DNA of 64,000 bases, taken from Imhoffiella purpurea. GTDB taxonomy: Bacteria; Pseudomonadota; Gammaproteobacteria; Chromatiales; Chromatiaceae. The DNA lies in contig NZ_AONC01000026.1 of assembly GCF_000585215.1 (NCBI RefSeq), forward strand, positions 1 through 64,000. Reading direction: 5' to 3'. Both the position numbers and the translations under genes were made by a program. The notes under the pieces were generated by a model. It was not told where the DNA came from, searched no databases, and saw nothing but the letters and a program-made list of their open reading frames with translations. Positions 1-8,943 of the stretch are shown one piece after another; the stretch's first letter is position 1, and each line of letters opens with the position of its first letter.

Positions 1-2163
1 GGCGATCGGCTCGTCCCAGACCGCGTAATCGCAGGTCGGATAGGTCGAGCAGGAATAGAAGATCTTGCCCCGCCGCGACTTCTTCTTCTGCAGCGTCGCC
101 TTGCCGCACTTGGGGCAGGCGACCCCGGTATCCTCAGGCTTCTCCAGCGGCTCGATGTGCTTGCAGTTGGGGTAGGCGCTGCAGCCGATGAACTTGCCGT
201 AGCGTCCGCGTTTGATCTCCAGGGCCGAACCGCAGAGCGGACAGGAGCGTCCCTCCACGACCTCGGGCGCCTCCTGCTCCGCCTTGTCGGCGTTGAGATC
301 GCGGGTGTAGTCGCAGTCCGGATAGTTGGTGCAGCCGATGAAGCGGCCGTTGCGCCCGAGCCGGATCGAGAGCTGGCCGCCGCACTTGGGGCAGGCCTCG
401 TCGATGCGCTCCTGGGTCACGTCGCTGCGCTTGACGTTCTCCTGGGTGTGGTCGACCAGATCCTTGAAGGGTCTCCAGAACTGCTCCAGGAGCGGGATCC
501 ACTCCCTCTCGCCGCGCGAGACCGCGTCCAGATCGTCCTCGAGCCGGGCGGTGAAGTCGTAGTCGACGTAGGAGGTGAAATACTCGGTCAGGAACTTGTT
601 GACCACCCGCCCGACGTCGGTCGGCACGAACCGCTTCTTGTCGAGCACCACGTACTCGCGATCCTGCAGGGTGGAGATGATGGAGGCATAGGTGGAAGGC
701 CGGCCGATCCCGAACTCCTCCAGCGCCTTGACCAGCGATGCCTCCGAATAGCGCGGCGGCGGCTCGGTGAAGTGCTGCTCGGCGCGGATCCGGAGCAGAT
801 CCACCAGATCGCCCTCCTTGAGATCGGGCAGCATGCGGTCCTCGTCGTCGTCGGCGCTCTTGGCGTCGTCGCGGCCCTCGAGATAGACGCGCATGAACCC
901 GGGCTCGGCGACCACGGAACCGGTCGCCCGCAGCAGATTGCCCGCCCCGGCGCTCAGGTCGACCGCCACCTGGTTGATGAGGGCATGCGTCATCTGGCAG
1001 GCCAGGGTGCGCTTCCAGACGAGCTCGTAGAGCTTGGCCTGCTCGACCGTCAGATGGGCCTTGATCGCCGCGGGCTCACGCAGGATGGAGGTCGGACGGA
1101 TGGCCTCGTGGGCCTCCTGGGCGTTCTTCGCCTTGGTCTTGTAGTGACGGGGCTGCTCGGGAAGATCCGCCTCGCCATAGCGTTCGGCGATGAAGGACCG
1201 GATCTCGCCCAGGGCCTCCTGGGCCAGATTGACCGAGTCGGTTCGCATGTAGGTGATGAGACCCACGGCGCCGCCGCCGACGTCGACGCCCTCGTAGAGC
1301 TGCTGGGCCACGCGCATGGTGCGCTGGGCCGTGAACCCCAGCTTGCGCGCCGCCTCCTGCTGCAGGGTCGAGGTGATGAAGGGCGGCGCCGGAAAGCGCT
1401 TGCGCTGCTTGCGCTCGACCTTTTCGACCTCGAGCTTGCCGTCGGCCGCGCGCTCGAGTTCCGTCTTGACCTCGTTGGCACGCGTCTCGTCGGTGATGCT
1501 GAACTGCTCGACCTTCTCGCCGCCGAAGGTCGTCAGCTTGGCGCCGAAGGGCTTCGCGTCCTTGCTCGCGTCCGCCTCGATGGTCCAGTACTCCTGGCGG
1601 ACGAATGCCTCGATCTCGCCCTCGCGCTCGCAGATCAGACGCAGCGCCGGACTCTGCACCCGACCGGCCGACAGTCCGCGCCGGATCTTCTTCCACAGCA
1701 ATGGCGACAGATTGAAGCCGACCAGATAGTCGAGCGCCCGTCTGGCCTGCTGGGCGTTGACCAGATCGTAGGAGAGGCCGCGCGGATTGGCGATGGCGTC
1801 CTGGACGGCCCGCTTGGTGATCTCGTTGAACACGACACGGTGCACGGGCCGCTTGCCGAGCTGTCTGCGGCTCTTGAGCAGCTCGTAGAGATGCCAGGAG
1901 ATGGCCTCGCCCTCGCGGTCCGGGTCGGTCGCGAGATAGAGCGCCTCGGACTCCTTGAGCTTCTTGGCGATCGCCTGGACGTGCTTCTCGTTGCGATCGA
2001 TGATCTGGTACTTCATGGCGAAGCCATGATCCGGATCGACCGCCCCCTCCTTCGGAACCAGGTCGCGGACGTGCCCATAGGAGGCGATCACCTCGAAGTC
2101 GGCTCCGAGGTACTTCTTGATGGTCTTGGCCTTGGCCGGCGATTCGACGATGACGAGGTTCAT
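1..2163 (-). CDS. topA: DNA topoisomerase I (type IA), 3' end cut by window edge
   Basis: This enzyme relaxes negatively supercoiled DNA through a covalent tyrosine link. The protein begins MNLVIVESPAKAKTI (Toprim domain, with the DPDREGEAISWH metal-binding motif). The active-site Tyr305 lies in TYMRTDSVNL. At least three C-terminal tetracysteine zinc modules follow, beginning CPKCGGQ, CPLCGSA and CPKCGKA. The 721 codons in the window end in WDEPIA with no stop, so the C-terminus lies outside; the E. coli enzyme is about 865 residues. The start at 2163 is fixed by the universal N-terminus. smg and dprA lie upstream on the same strand, 262 bp away, so it may have its own promoter. The identity is certain. 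Confidence 0.97.
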   Translation of the reverse strand, partial: MNLVIVESPAKAKTIKKYLGADFEVIASYGHVRDLVPKEGAVDPDHGFAMKYQIIDRNEKHVQAIAKKLKESEALYLATDPDREGEAISWHLYELLKSRRQLGKRPVHRVVFNEITKRAVQDAIANPRGLSYDLVNAQQARRALDYLVGFNLSPLLWKKIRRGLSAGRVQSPALRLICEREGEIEAFVRQEYWTIEADASKDAKPFGAKLTTFGGEKVEQFSITDETRANEVKTELERAADGKLEVEKVERKQRKRFPAPPFITSTLQQEAARKLGFTAQRTMRVAQQLYEGVDVGGGAVGLITYMRTDSVNLAQEALGEIRSFIAERYGEADLPEQPRHYKTKAKNAQEAHEAIRPTSILREPAAIKAHLTVEQAKLYELVWKRTLACQMTHALINQVAVDLSAGAGNLLRATGSVVAEPGFMRVYLEGRDDAKSADDDEDRMLPDLKEGDLVDLLRIRAEQHFTEPPPRYSEASLVKALEEFGIGRPSTYASIISTLQDREYVVLDKKRFVPTDVGRVVNKFLTEYFTSYVDYDFTARLEDDLDAVSRGEREWIPLLEQFWRPFKDLVDHTQENVKRSDVTQERIDEACPKCGGQLSIRLGRNGRFIGCTNYPDCDYTRDLNADKAEQEAPEVVEGRSCPLCGSALEIKRGRYGKFIGCSAYPNCKHIEPLEKPEDTGVACPKCGKATLQKKKSRRGKIFYSCSTYPTCDYAVWDEPIA

Positions 2164-2425
2164 TCAGGATTCTGGTTAGGGTTGACGTGCCTCTCTCTAG
2201 GGTAACTCCGGGTCGAAGGCCGACGTCAAGGTCGACTCGAAAAACGGCCGACAGACGAGCGCGGCGCGAGAGACCGCGGCTGCGCCCCCCGTCCCTGCGC
2301 ACCGGGGCATGGAGAAGGTGAGGAGCGACCGACGGACTGGATCCGGTGCGATCCGGACCAGGAGCGAAAACAACCGCCCGATATCGGAAGGCAGAGCCGG
2401 ACGGGACAGCCGATCGCAAACGACG

Positions 2426-2902
2426 TCAGTGCATATAGACAGGATCTTCGTTGTAGAGCATGTCCTCCACCTGTGTGAAGGCATCCTCCCGGCCGGGACG
2501 GTTCATGAGAACGAGCAGCGAAACCCATTTGACGTCTTCGGCCAGGACCTGCGGATGGTCGATCGCCAGCAGACGGTCGATCACCAGTTCGCGGCTGACC
2601 GAATCCAGGATTCCGCTCTGCTCGAGCGACATCAGCAACCCACGCACCTCGGTGTCCAGCTTCTCGCATTCGAGATCGCTGTAGACGCGCACCGCACGGC
2701 CCAGATGAGATTGCTCCTCCGTGGCCTCGACGCCCACGGCGAGCTCGTCGAGCCAGCGCAGCGCCTTTTCGATCTCGCCCTGACTGAAGCCCGCCTGGAC
2801 CAGCTCATCCTCCAGCTCGTGCTGTTCGACGGGAGGCTGAACGTCGCCATCCATGTAGTTCTCGTAAAGGTAGATCAGAACATCGACCATATTTTCGTAC
2901 AT
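2426..2902 (-). CDS. smg: Smg protein (DUF494 family)
   Basis: This is a 158-residue acidic cytosolic protein of the Smg/DUF494 family. It is conserved next to dprA in gammaproteobacteria, and its biochemical function is not established. The start MYENMVDVLIYLYENYM matches the family N-terminus and has GAGG seven bases upstream, so the longer open frame to 3031 is not used. The length equals the family norm. The C-terminus carries the typical segment around KWVSLLVLMNRPGREDAF. It lies 76 bp after dprA and before topA on the same strand, as in related genomes. Confidence 0.9.
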   Translation of the reverse strand: MYENMVDVLIYLYENYMDGDVQPPVEQHELEDELVQAGFSQGEIEKALRWLDELAVGVEATEEQSHLGRAVRVYSDLECEKLDTEVRGLLMSLEQSGILDSVSRELVIDRLLAIDHPQVLAEDVKWVSLLVLMNRPGREDAFTQVEDMLYNEDPVYMH

Positions 2903-2978
2903 CAGCCAACCTCGATGGGCATCTTCGACCGGGCGATCGAAGTGAATGTGCGCCGATCCGCGCCAAAATGGGTCTTCG

Positions 2979-4142
2979 CTATCCGGAAGCACGGCAATAG
3001 CGGCCGCCCGGAAGGGATGATACATGACCATTCAGTTCCATGAGCAACAACATGGACAATACCTGTTCCGCGGGCAGACCGGTGCGCGCGATCAGCTCGT
3101 CCGGCGCCAGCTGATCGAAGCCCAACGCTTCCCACAGCAGACGCTCGTCCCCTTCCAGACCCGCCGGCTCGAGGCCTTCCCCCGAGGCATCGGGAGACGC
3201 ATCCGAGTCCAGCGCACCACGCAGCTGGGGCGCCAATTCCGACAGAATATCGGCGGCGGTCTCGACCAGTCTGGCCCCATCGCGGATCAGCGCGTGACAG
3301 CCCCGGGACAAGGGGCTACCGATCGGACCCGGAACGGCGAAGACCTCCCGCCCCTGCTCCAGGGCGGACCTGGCCGTGATGAGAGAGCCGCTCTTGAGGG
3401 CGGCCTCGGTCACCAGGACACCGAGACTCAGACCGCTGATCAGACGGTTGCGCCGCGGGAAGTTCCGCGCCTGCGGCCCCCGCCCGGGCGGAAGCTCGGT
3501 GACCAGGGCACCCCGTTCCACGATCCGGCAGGCGAGATCCACATGCGCCGAGGGATAGACCAGGTCGGGTCCCGTGCCGAGCACAGCGATGCTCTGCCCG
3601 GTCTCGAGCGCCGCCTCATGGGCCACGCCGTCGATCCCGAAGGCCAGTCCGCTGGTCACGACCAGACCGCAGCGCGCCAGCTCGCGGACCAGCTCGGCCG
3701 TGATCTCGCGTCCGCCCGGACTGGGATTGCGGCTGCCAACGACGGCGATCTGAGGCTCGGAGAGCAGCCCGATATCTCCCCGCACATAGAGCAACGGGGG
3801 AGGATCGGCGATCTCGCGCAGCAGGGGTGGATATCTGGGGTCGTCCAGGCCGAGCAGATGGGCCCCGGGCCGCTCGGCCCAGCTCAGCACCGAATCGATG
3901 GCCGCTCGGTCCGGGTGCTTGAGCCAGTCGAGGGCCGGAGGCTTGAGCCCGAGATCGCCGAGATCGGAACGCGAGGCGGACAGCACCGCCGCGGGGCTGC
4001 CGAAATGCTCGTGGAGACGCAGCGCCGTCCGTGGCCCGATCCCTGGCGCCAGACTGATGACCAGCCAGTCGCGATGGAATCGACGAGCGGCCGCCGAGGA
4101 ACAGGAGCCGCTCGAATGCGGATCAGGAGGGAGGCGAGGCAA
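2979..4142 (-). CDS. dprA: DNA-processing protein DprA (Smf)
   Basis: DprA loads RecA onto incoming single-stranded DNA during natural transformation. The 387-residue protein has an N-terminal helix-hairpin-helix-like region (LAPGIGPRTALRLHEHFG). A Rossmann-like core follows with VVGSRNPSP, SGLAFGIDGVAHEAAL, NFPRRNRLISGL and SGSLITARSALEQGREVFA. A C-terminal winged-helix segment ends near LLLMELNGHVSSLPGG. All family motifs are intact. The first 20 bases overlap the 3' end of the upstream LysM gene, which suggests translational coupling. A slightly later start cannot be excluded. Confidence 0.95.
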   Translation of the reverse strand: MPRLPPDPHSSGSCSSAAARRFHRDWLVISLAPGIGPRTALRLHEHFGSPAAVLSASRSDLGDLGLKPPALDWLKHPDRAAIDSVLSWAERPGAHLLGLDDPRYPPLLREIADPPPLLYVRGDIGLLSEPQIAVVGSRNPSPGGREITAELVRELARCGLVVTSGLAFGIDGVAHEAALETGQSIAVLGTGPDLVYPSAHVDLACRIVERGALVTELPPGRGPQARNFPRRNRLISGLSLGVLVTEAALKSGSLITARSALEQGREVFAVPGPIGSPLSRGCHALIRDGARLVETAADILSELAPQLRGALDSDASPDASGEGLEPAGLEGDERLLWEALGFDQLAPDELIARTGLPAEQVLSMLLLMELNGHVSSLPGGRYCRASG

Positions 4143-5322
4143 TCCAGTCGCCGACGTTGAGGGAACGAGTGGCCTCGAGCACCAGGGCGAAGCTCACCCG
4201 GTCGAAGCTGCGAAAGACCATGAGGATGCCCGATTTCTCGAACGGCTTGAAATATTTCGGGTTGTTGCGGCGGAAGTCCATGTGCAGCGGGAATGGCGCG
4301 TTGGAATCGGGCTCGTCGGCCCGCCAGCCCTTCTTCTCGTAGTCGCTGCCGAGCCAGAACTCGGACTCGAGCGGCCCCGGGCCGCGCCATTTGGGATCGT
4401 AATCGCCGCTCTTGACGAAATCACGCTCCTTGGTACCGCCGACGAAGGTCTCGAAGACGTGGCCGGTCTCGATCCGGTCCTTTTCGCCCCGGTTGATCAC
4501 CACGACGTCATAGGTACCGATATTGGAGACGCCGTTGAGCACCGAGATGATGCGCCCGCGCATCCCCTCCGGGGCCGGGTGGGGGAAGAAATTCTCCAGC
4601 CGCCGCTCCTCGTCGGAGGGGATGACGCGATCCCCGATCGAGACCTGGCGCTCCATGCGCACCACCCTGAGCTTGGCCGGATCGCCGACCCGCTCCAAAC
4701 GGGCGCTGGCGACGAAGACGGCCTCGTACCCGAGCAGCTCGTTGGTATCCGGATCGCGCAGCTCGTCGCCGGGACGCAGGATCTGGAAGCTGTTCTGGGC
4801 ATTGCTGTCGATGCGGCGCACGTAGATGGAATCGTTGAGGCCGGCGATCAGATGCTCGTCCGGGAAGCCGACCACGTAGGGCGCGCGCTTGATGTCCTGC
4901 GAATCGGCCACGTAGGGCCGGGTCAGGAAGGGCGCGATGGCCGAGAAACGGATCGTGGGCACGGCATCGTCGAGCCTGCTCGAGCGCACGTGCGGGGTCA
5001 GCCGCACCACACGCGGACCGCCACGCGCGCCCCGGTTGGAGCGGATGCGCGGCTCGCCGTTCACCATGCTCAGCTCGAGCACATCGCCCGGATAGATGAG
5101 ATCGGGATCCCCGACGCCCGGATTGGCCTGCCAAACCTCGGGCCAAAGCCAGGGATCGCGCAGGAACCGACCGGCGATGCCCCAGAGCGTGTCGCCGGAC
5201 CGCACGACATAGGTTCGCGGGGCATCCGGAGCCAGCTCCACGGCGAAGGCGGCCGGCATCAGCAGCGCCATCGAGCCCACGAGCAGCGAAATTCGAACGA
5301 ATTGGCGAGCAGTGGCGCGCAT
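4123..5322 (-). CDS. LysM-domain secreted protein, TsaP-like
   Basis: This 399-residue protein is exported. It has an N-terminal signal peptide ending near AAFA (residues 1-27), then a single LysM peptidoglycan-binding domain (residues about 37-87, YVVRSGDTLWGIAGRF to YPGDVLEL), then a long beta-rich region. In Pseudomonas and Neisseria the LysM gene beside dprA/def encodes TsaP, which anchors the type IV pilus secretin to the cell wall. The conserved neighbourhood (dprA downstream, def-fmt-rsmB divergent) supports the same family here, but the pilus role is inferred. The start has GGAGG four bases upstream. Confidence 0.8.
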   Translation of the reverse strand: MRATARQFVRISLLVGSMALLMPAAFAVELAPDAPRTYVVRSGDTLWGIAGRFLRDPWLWPEVWQANPGVGDPDLIYPGDVLELSMVNGEPRIRSNRGARGGPRVVRLTPHVRSSRLDDAVPTIRFSAIAPFLTRPYVADSQDIKRAPYVVGFPDEHLIAGLNDSIYVRRIDSNAQNSFQILRPGDELRDPDTNELLGYEAVFVASARLERVGDPAKLRVVRMERQVSIGDRVIPSDEERRLENFFPHPAPEGMRGRIISVLNGVSNIGTYDVVVINRGEKDRIETGHVFETFVGGTKERDFVKSGDYDPKWRGPGPLESEFWLGSDYEKKGWRADEPDSNAPFPLHMDFRRNNPKYFKPFEKSGILMVFRSFDRVSFALVLEATRSLNVGDWIASPPS

Positions 5323-5465
5323 GGATCCTCCGCGATGATCGAAACGGGATTCACCCGCCCCTACTAAGGGGTGTAGTATCTAAGCGATAGTAGCGCACAC
5401 GCCATAGCGGCTTCCACCCGTTATGCGCGAAGGTTGCGCATGACATTCCGACGACGAATCCCAAG

Positions 5466-6002
5466 ATGGCCAAGCTCGATATCCTCACCTTCCCAAATCC
5501 CAGGCTCCGCCTGAAGGCCCTGCCCGTGTCCCAGGTCGACGGCTCGGTGCGCGAGATCCTCGACGACATGCTCGAGACCATGTATGCAGCCCCCGGCATC
5601 GGTCTCGCCGCCAATCAGGTGGACATACAGCGCCGCATCGTCGTGATCGACACCTCGGAGAACCACGACACCCCGCTTTGTCTGATCAATCCAGAGATCC
5701 TCTCCAAGGAGGGCAAGACCCAGATGGACGAGGGCTGTCTGTCGGTGCCCGGTTTCTTCGAGCCGGTCACGCGCGCCGAGCGGGTGACGGTCAGCGCGCT
5801 CGATCGCGACGGCAATGCATTCACGCTCGAGGCCGACGGCCTGCTGGCGGTCTGCATCCAACATGAGATCGATCACCTGGACGGCAAGCTGTTCGTCGAC
5901 CACATCTCCATGCTCAAACGTCAGCGCATCCGTCGCAAGCTCGAGAAGGATCAGCGCCAGCAACCGTCCCAGGCGGCCGAGCCGCGCCGGGGTGTCATCT
6001 AG
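5466..6002 (+). CDS. def: Peptide deformylase
   Basis: The enzyme removes the formyl group from the N-terminal methionine of new proteins. It has 178 residues with all three metal-site motifs intact: [18 protein letters not shown] and QHEIDHLDG. It is the first gene of a plus-strand run with fmt and rsmB, and is divergent from the LysM gene across a 143-bp promoter region. The pairing with fmt joins addition and removal of the formyl group. Start ATG at 5466 matches the family N-terminus ([14 protein letters not shown]). Confidence 0.97.
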   Translation: MAKLDILTFPNPRLRLKALPVSQVDGSVREILDDMLETMYAAPGIGLAANQVDIQRRIVVIDTSENHDTPLCLINPEILSKEGKTQMDEGCLSVPGFFEPVTRAERVTVSALDRDGNAFTLEADGLLAVCIQHEIDHLDGKLFVDHISMLKRQRIRRKLEKDQRQQPSQAAEPRRGVI

Positions 6003-6099
6003 TGCCTCACGCCCTGATCGCCCATCAAAGCGCCATGCCTTCGTCTCGATCCGGTCGCGATCGAGGCCCCCGCGTCCGACTGCAACACCAGGATCGTCC

Positions 6100-7038
6100 A
6101 TGAACCGCCTGAAGGTCATTTTCGCGGGAACGCCCGAATTCGCGGTCCCGAGTCTCTCCGCATTGATCGCGGCGGATCTCGACCTGATCGCCGTCTATAC
6201 CCAGCCCGACCGTCCCGCCGGACGCGGCCGCAAGCTGCAGATGAGCCCGGTCAAGAGGCTGGCCCTGGATGCCGGCATCCAGGTGCTCCAGCCCCAGAGC
6301 CTGAAGCGTGATCCGGACGCGGTGGAGCGGCTGCGCGCGCTCGGCGCCGACCTCATGGTGGTGGTGGCCTACGGCCTGCTGCTGCCGGTCGAGGTGCTGG
6401 AGGCCCCGCGCCTGGGCTGCGTCAATGTCCATGCCTCGCTGCTGCCGCGCTGGCGCGGCGCCGCCCCCATCCAGCGCTCCGTGCTGGCGGGCGATGCCAC
6501 GGCCGGTGTCTGCATCATGCGCATGGAGGCCGGGCTCGACACGGGCCCCGTCTATCGCCGGGCCGAGATCCCCGTCGCGCCACGCGAGACCGGCGGCTCC
6601 CTGCACGACCGTCTGGCGGTCCTGGGCGCCGAGGCGCTGATCGCGGCACTGCCCGGAATCGCCGACGGTTCCGCCCGTCCCGAACCGCAGGACGATTCGG
6701 CCGCCACCTACGCCCACAAGCTGACCAAGGAGGAGGCCAGGATCGACTGGACCTGGAGCGCCGCGGCCATCGAGCGTCAGGTGCGCGCCTTCGATCCCTG
6801 GCCGATCGCCTACACGCTTCTCGACGGCGAGACGCTGCGCATCTGGGATGCCGAGGCCGAGGCCGAAACCGCCTCGGTGGCCCCGGGGACCCTGGTGGAC
6901 ACCGGCAAGCGCGGCATCCGGATCGCGACCGGAGACGGCCTGCTGCGCATCACCCGTCTCCAGCCGTCGGGCAAAAAGCCGATGAGCGCGGCAGACTATC
7001 TGAACGCGCGCAGCCTGGACGGCGCACGTTTTGACTGA
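6100..7038 (+). CDS. fmt: Methionyl-tRNA formyltransferase
   Basis: This enzyme formylates initiator Met-tRNA using 10-formyltetrahydrofolate. The 312-residue protein starts MNRLKVIFAGTPEFAVP, as expected. It has the catalytic region NVHASLLPRWRGAAPIQ and the C-terminal tRNA-binding domain (ARIDWTWSAAAIERQVRAF). The frame stays open upstream to 5815 but that part reads through def, so the ATG at 6100 with AGGA upstream is chosen. Its 3' end overlaps the rsmB start by 8 bases. Confidence 0.97.
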   Translation: MNRLKVIFAGTPEFAVPSLSALIAADLDLIAVYTQPDRPAGRGRKLQMSPVKRLALDAGIQVLQPQSLKRDPDAVERLRALGADLMVVVAYGLLLPVEVLEAPRLGCVNVHASLLPRWRGAAPIQRSVLAGDATAGVCIMRMEAGLDTGPVYRRAEIPVAPRETGGSLHDRLAVLGAEALIAALPGIADGSARPEPQDDSAATYAHKLTKEEARIDWTWSAAAIERQVRAFDPWPIAYTLLDGETLRIWDAEAEAETASVAPGTLVDTGKRGIRIATGDGLLRITRLQPSGKKPMSAADYLNARSLDGARFD

Positions 7039-8374
7039 ACGTCAGCCGAGCAAGACCGCGCCGGCCGGAGCGCGCTCGCGCGCCACGGCGGCGCGGGCGG
7101 TCCATCGCGTGCGCGACCGGGGCGAATCCCTGACCCGGGTCATGCAAGACGCACAGTCGAGCGTATCGGCCCCCGACCAGTCGCTCATCCAGGAGATGAG
7201 CTACGGCACGCTGCGAATCCTGCCGAGACTCGAAGCCATTTCCAGCCGGCTCCTGAACCGTCCGCTCAAGCGCGAAGACCGCGACATCGACGCGCTCATC
7301 CTGATCGGTCTCTATCAATTGAGCGCCATGCACACACCGGCGCATGCCGCCGTCTCGGCCACGGTCGATGCGGCCAGACTGCTCGGCAAGGTCAACAAGG
7401 CATCCCTGGTCAACGCCCTGCTGAGACGCTTCCTGCGCGAGCGCGAGGCGCTGGAGGAGGCGATCGACCGCGACGATCCCGACCTGCGCTGGCTCTTCCC
7501 CGACTGGCTGCTCGAGCGCCTGCGCGCGGCCTGGCCGAGGGATTGGCAAGACATGGTCGCGGCCAGCAACGGGCGCCCGCCCATGAGCCTGCGCGTCAAC
7601 CGGCTGCGCACCACGCCGCAGGCCTATGCCCAGCGGCTCGCCGCGGCCGATATCGCGGCGACGCCCATCGCCGGATGCGACTGCGGGCTCATGCTGGAGC
7701 GCCCGCTTCCGGCCCGCGAGCTGCCCGACTTCGATCGCGGCTGGGTCTCGATCCAGGACGCCGGCGCGCAGCTCGCCGCCCAGTTGCTCGACGCGGCCCC
7801 GGGTCAGCGGGTGCTGGACGCCTGCGCGGCCCCGGGCGGCAAGACGGCCGCCATCCTCGAACGGGCGGGAAACGCCATCGAGCTGACCGCGATCGATCAC
7901 GACCCGGCACGCCTCGACGCCGTTCGCAATCTGCTGGCACGACTGGGACTGAACGCCGAGGTCGCCGTCGGCGATGCCGACGGCCCCGCCGGATCCTGGG
8001 CCGAGCGACGCTACGACCGCATCCTGCTCGACGTCCCCTGCTCCGCGACAGGTGTCATCCGCCGTCATCCGGACATCAAATGGCTGAGGCGCGCGAGCGA
8101 CATCGAGGCGCTGTGCGAGACCCAGAGACACATCCTGGAGGCCATCTGGCCGCTGCTCGCGCCCGGCGGACGCCTGCTCTACGCGACCTGCTCGCTGCTC
8201 CCCGAGGAGAATCAGTCCCAGATCGCGGATTTCCTGGCGCGGCATCCCGAGGCCAGGGAGATTCCATTGCCGACGGACCTGGGTCGCGCGCTGACGCACG
8301 GCCGCCAGCTCCTGCCGACCGACGGCGGCAGCGACGGCTTCTATTACGCCCTCATCGCGAAAGACTCCGCATGA
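7031..8374 (+). CDS. rsmB: 16S rRNA m5C967 methyltransferase RsmB (Sun)
   Basis: RsmB methylates C967 of 16S rRNA with S-adenosylmethionine. The 447-residue protein has an N-terminal NusB-like RNA-binding domain (residues about 15-150). The methyltransferase domain contains LDACAAPGGKTAAILE (SAM site), DVPCSATGVIRRHPD (Cys of the PC motif) and LLYATCSLLPEEN (catalytic Cys in the TCS motif). The likely start is TTG at 7031, inside the fmt stop region. The first in-frame ATG, near 7142, would remove part of the NusB-like domain. Confidence 0.95.
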   Translation: MTERQPSKTAPAGARSRATAARAVHRVRDRGESLTRVMQDAQSSVSAPDQSLIQEMSYGTLRILPRLEAISSRLLNRPLKREDRDIDALILIGLYQLSAMHTPAHAAVSATVDAARLLGKVNKASLVNALLRRFLREREALEEAIDRDDPDLRWLFPDWLLERLRAAWPRDWQDMVAASNGRPPMSLRVNRLRTTPQAYAQRLAAADIAATPIAGCDCGLMLERPLPARELPDFDRGWVSIQDAGAQLAAQLLDAAPGQRVLDACAAPGGKTAAILERAGNAIELTAIDHDPARLDAVRNLLARLGLNAEVAVGDADGPAGSWAERRYDRILLDVPCSATGVIRRHPDIKWLRRASDIEALCETQRHILEAIWPLLAPGGRLLYATCSLLPEENQSQIADFLARHPEAREIPLPTDLGRALTHGRQLLPTDGGSDGFYYALIAKDSA

Positions 8375-8943
8375 GCCCCAGGCATCAGCTCACCTTCAGG
8401 CTTCTGCTCGCGCTCTGCGTCGCGGCCATGCTTTCCGCGCCCATCCTCGCCAAGGAGGAGCTGGAGGTCAGGCAGGCGCAGATCCGGCTGGTCGATGGGA
8501 TCTACCAACTGGACGCCACGGTGGACTTCCATCTCAGCCAGAACGCCTTGGAAGCGCTCGACAACGGCGTGCCACTGACCATCGTGACCCATATCCAGGT
8601 CCGCCGCACCAAGGCATGGATGTGGGAGGACAGCCTGCTCGACCTGCAGATCCGCAACGCCATCCGCTACAAGCCGCTTTCGGAGAACTACGAGGTCTAC
8701 CGGCTTCCGGGATCGAGCGGACGCAGCTTCGTCACCCGCGAGGCGGCGATCCGTGCCCTCGGCGAGCTGACCGACCTGGAGCTCGTCGACCGCAAGGACC
8801 TGGACCCGGACGAGGATTACGAGGTCCAGGTCAAGGTCTTCCTGGACATCGAGGAGCTGCCGCTCCCCTTGCGCCCCCTCGCCTATCTCATGCCATCCTG
8901 GAAGCTCTCCAGCGGGTGGACCAAGTGGCCGATCACAGACTGA
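8371..8943 (+). CDS. DUF4390 exported protein
   Basis: A 190-residue protein with an N-terminal signal peptide or signal anchor (residues about 10-27, RLLLALCVAAMLSAPILA). A beta-rich periplasmic domain of the DUF4390 type follows, with RRTKAWMWED, YEVYRLPGSS and LRPLAYLMPSW. It overlaps rsmB by ATGA and runs into ntrY, as in many beta- and gammaproteobacteria. The constant position before ntrY suggests a link to that membrane kinase, but no function has been shown as far as I know. Confidence 0.85.
   Translation: MSPRHQLTFRLLLALCVAAMLSAPILAKEELEVRQAQIRLVDGIYQLDATVDFHLSQNALEALDNGVPLTIVTHIQVRRTKAWMWEDSLLDLQIRNAIRYKPLSENYEVYRLPGSSGRSFVTREAAIRALGELTDLELVDRKDLDPDEDYEVQVKVFLDIEELPLPLRPLAYLMPSWKLSSGWTKWPITD

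Noticed and set aside
157-2205. Long plus-strand open frame of 682 codons
   Set aside because: It is the antisense shadow of topA, whose full set of motifs is clear on the minus strand.
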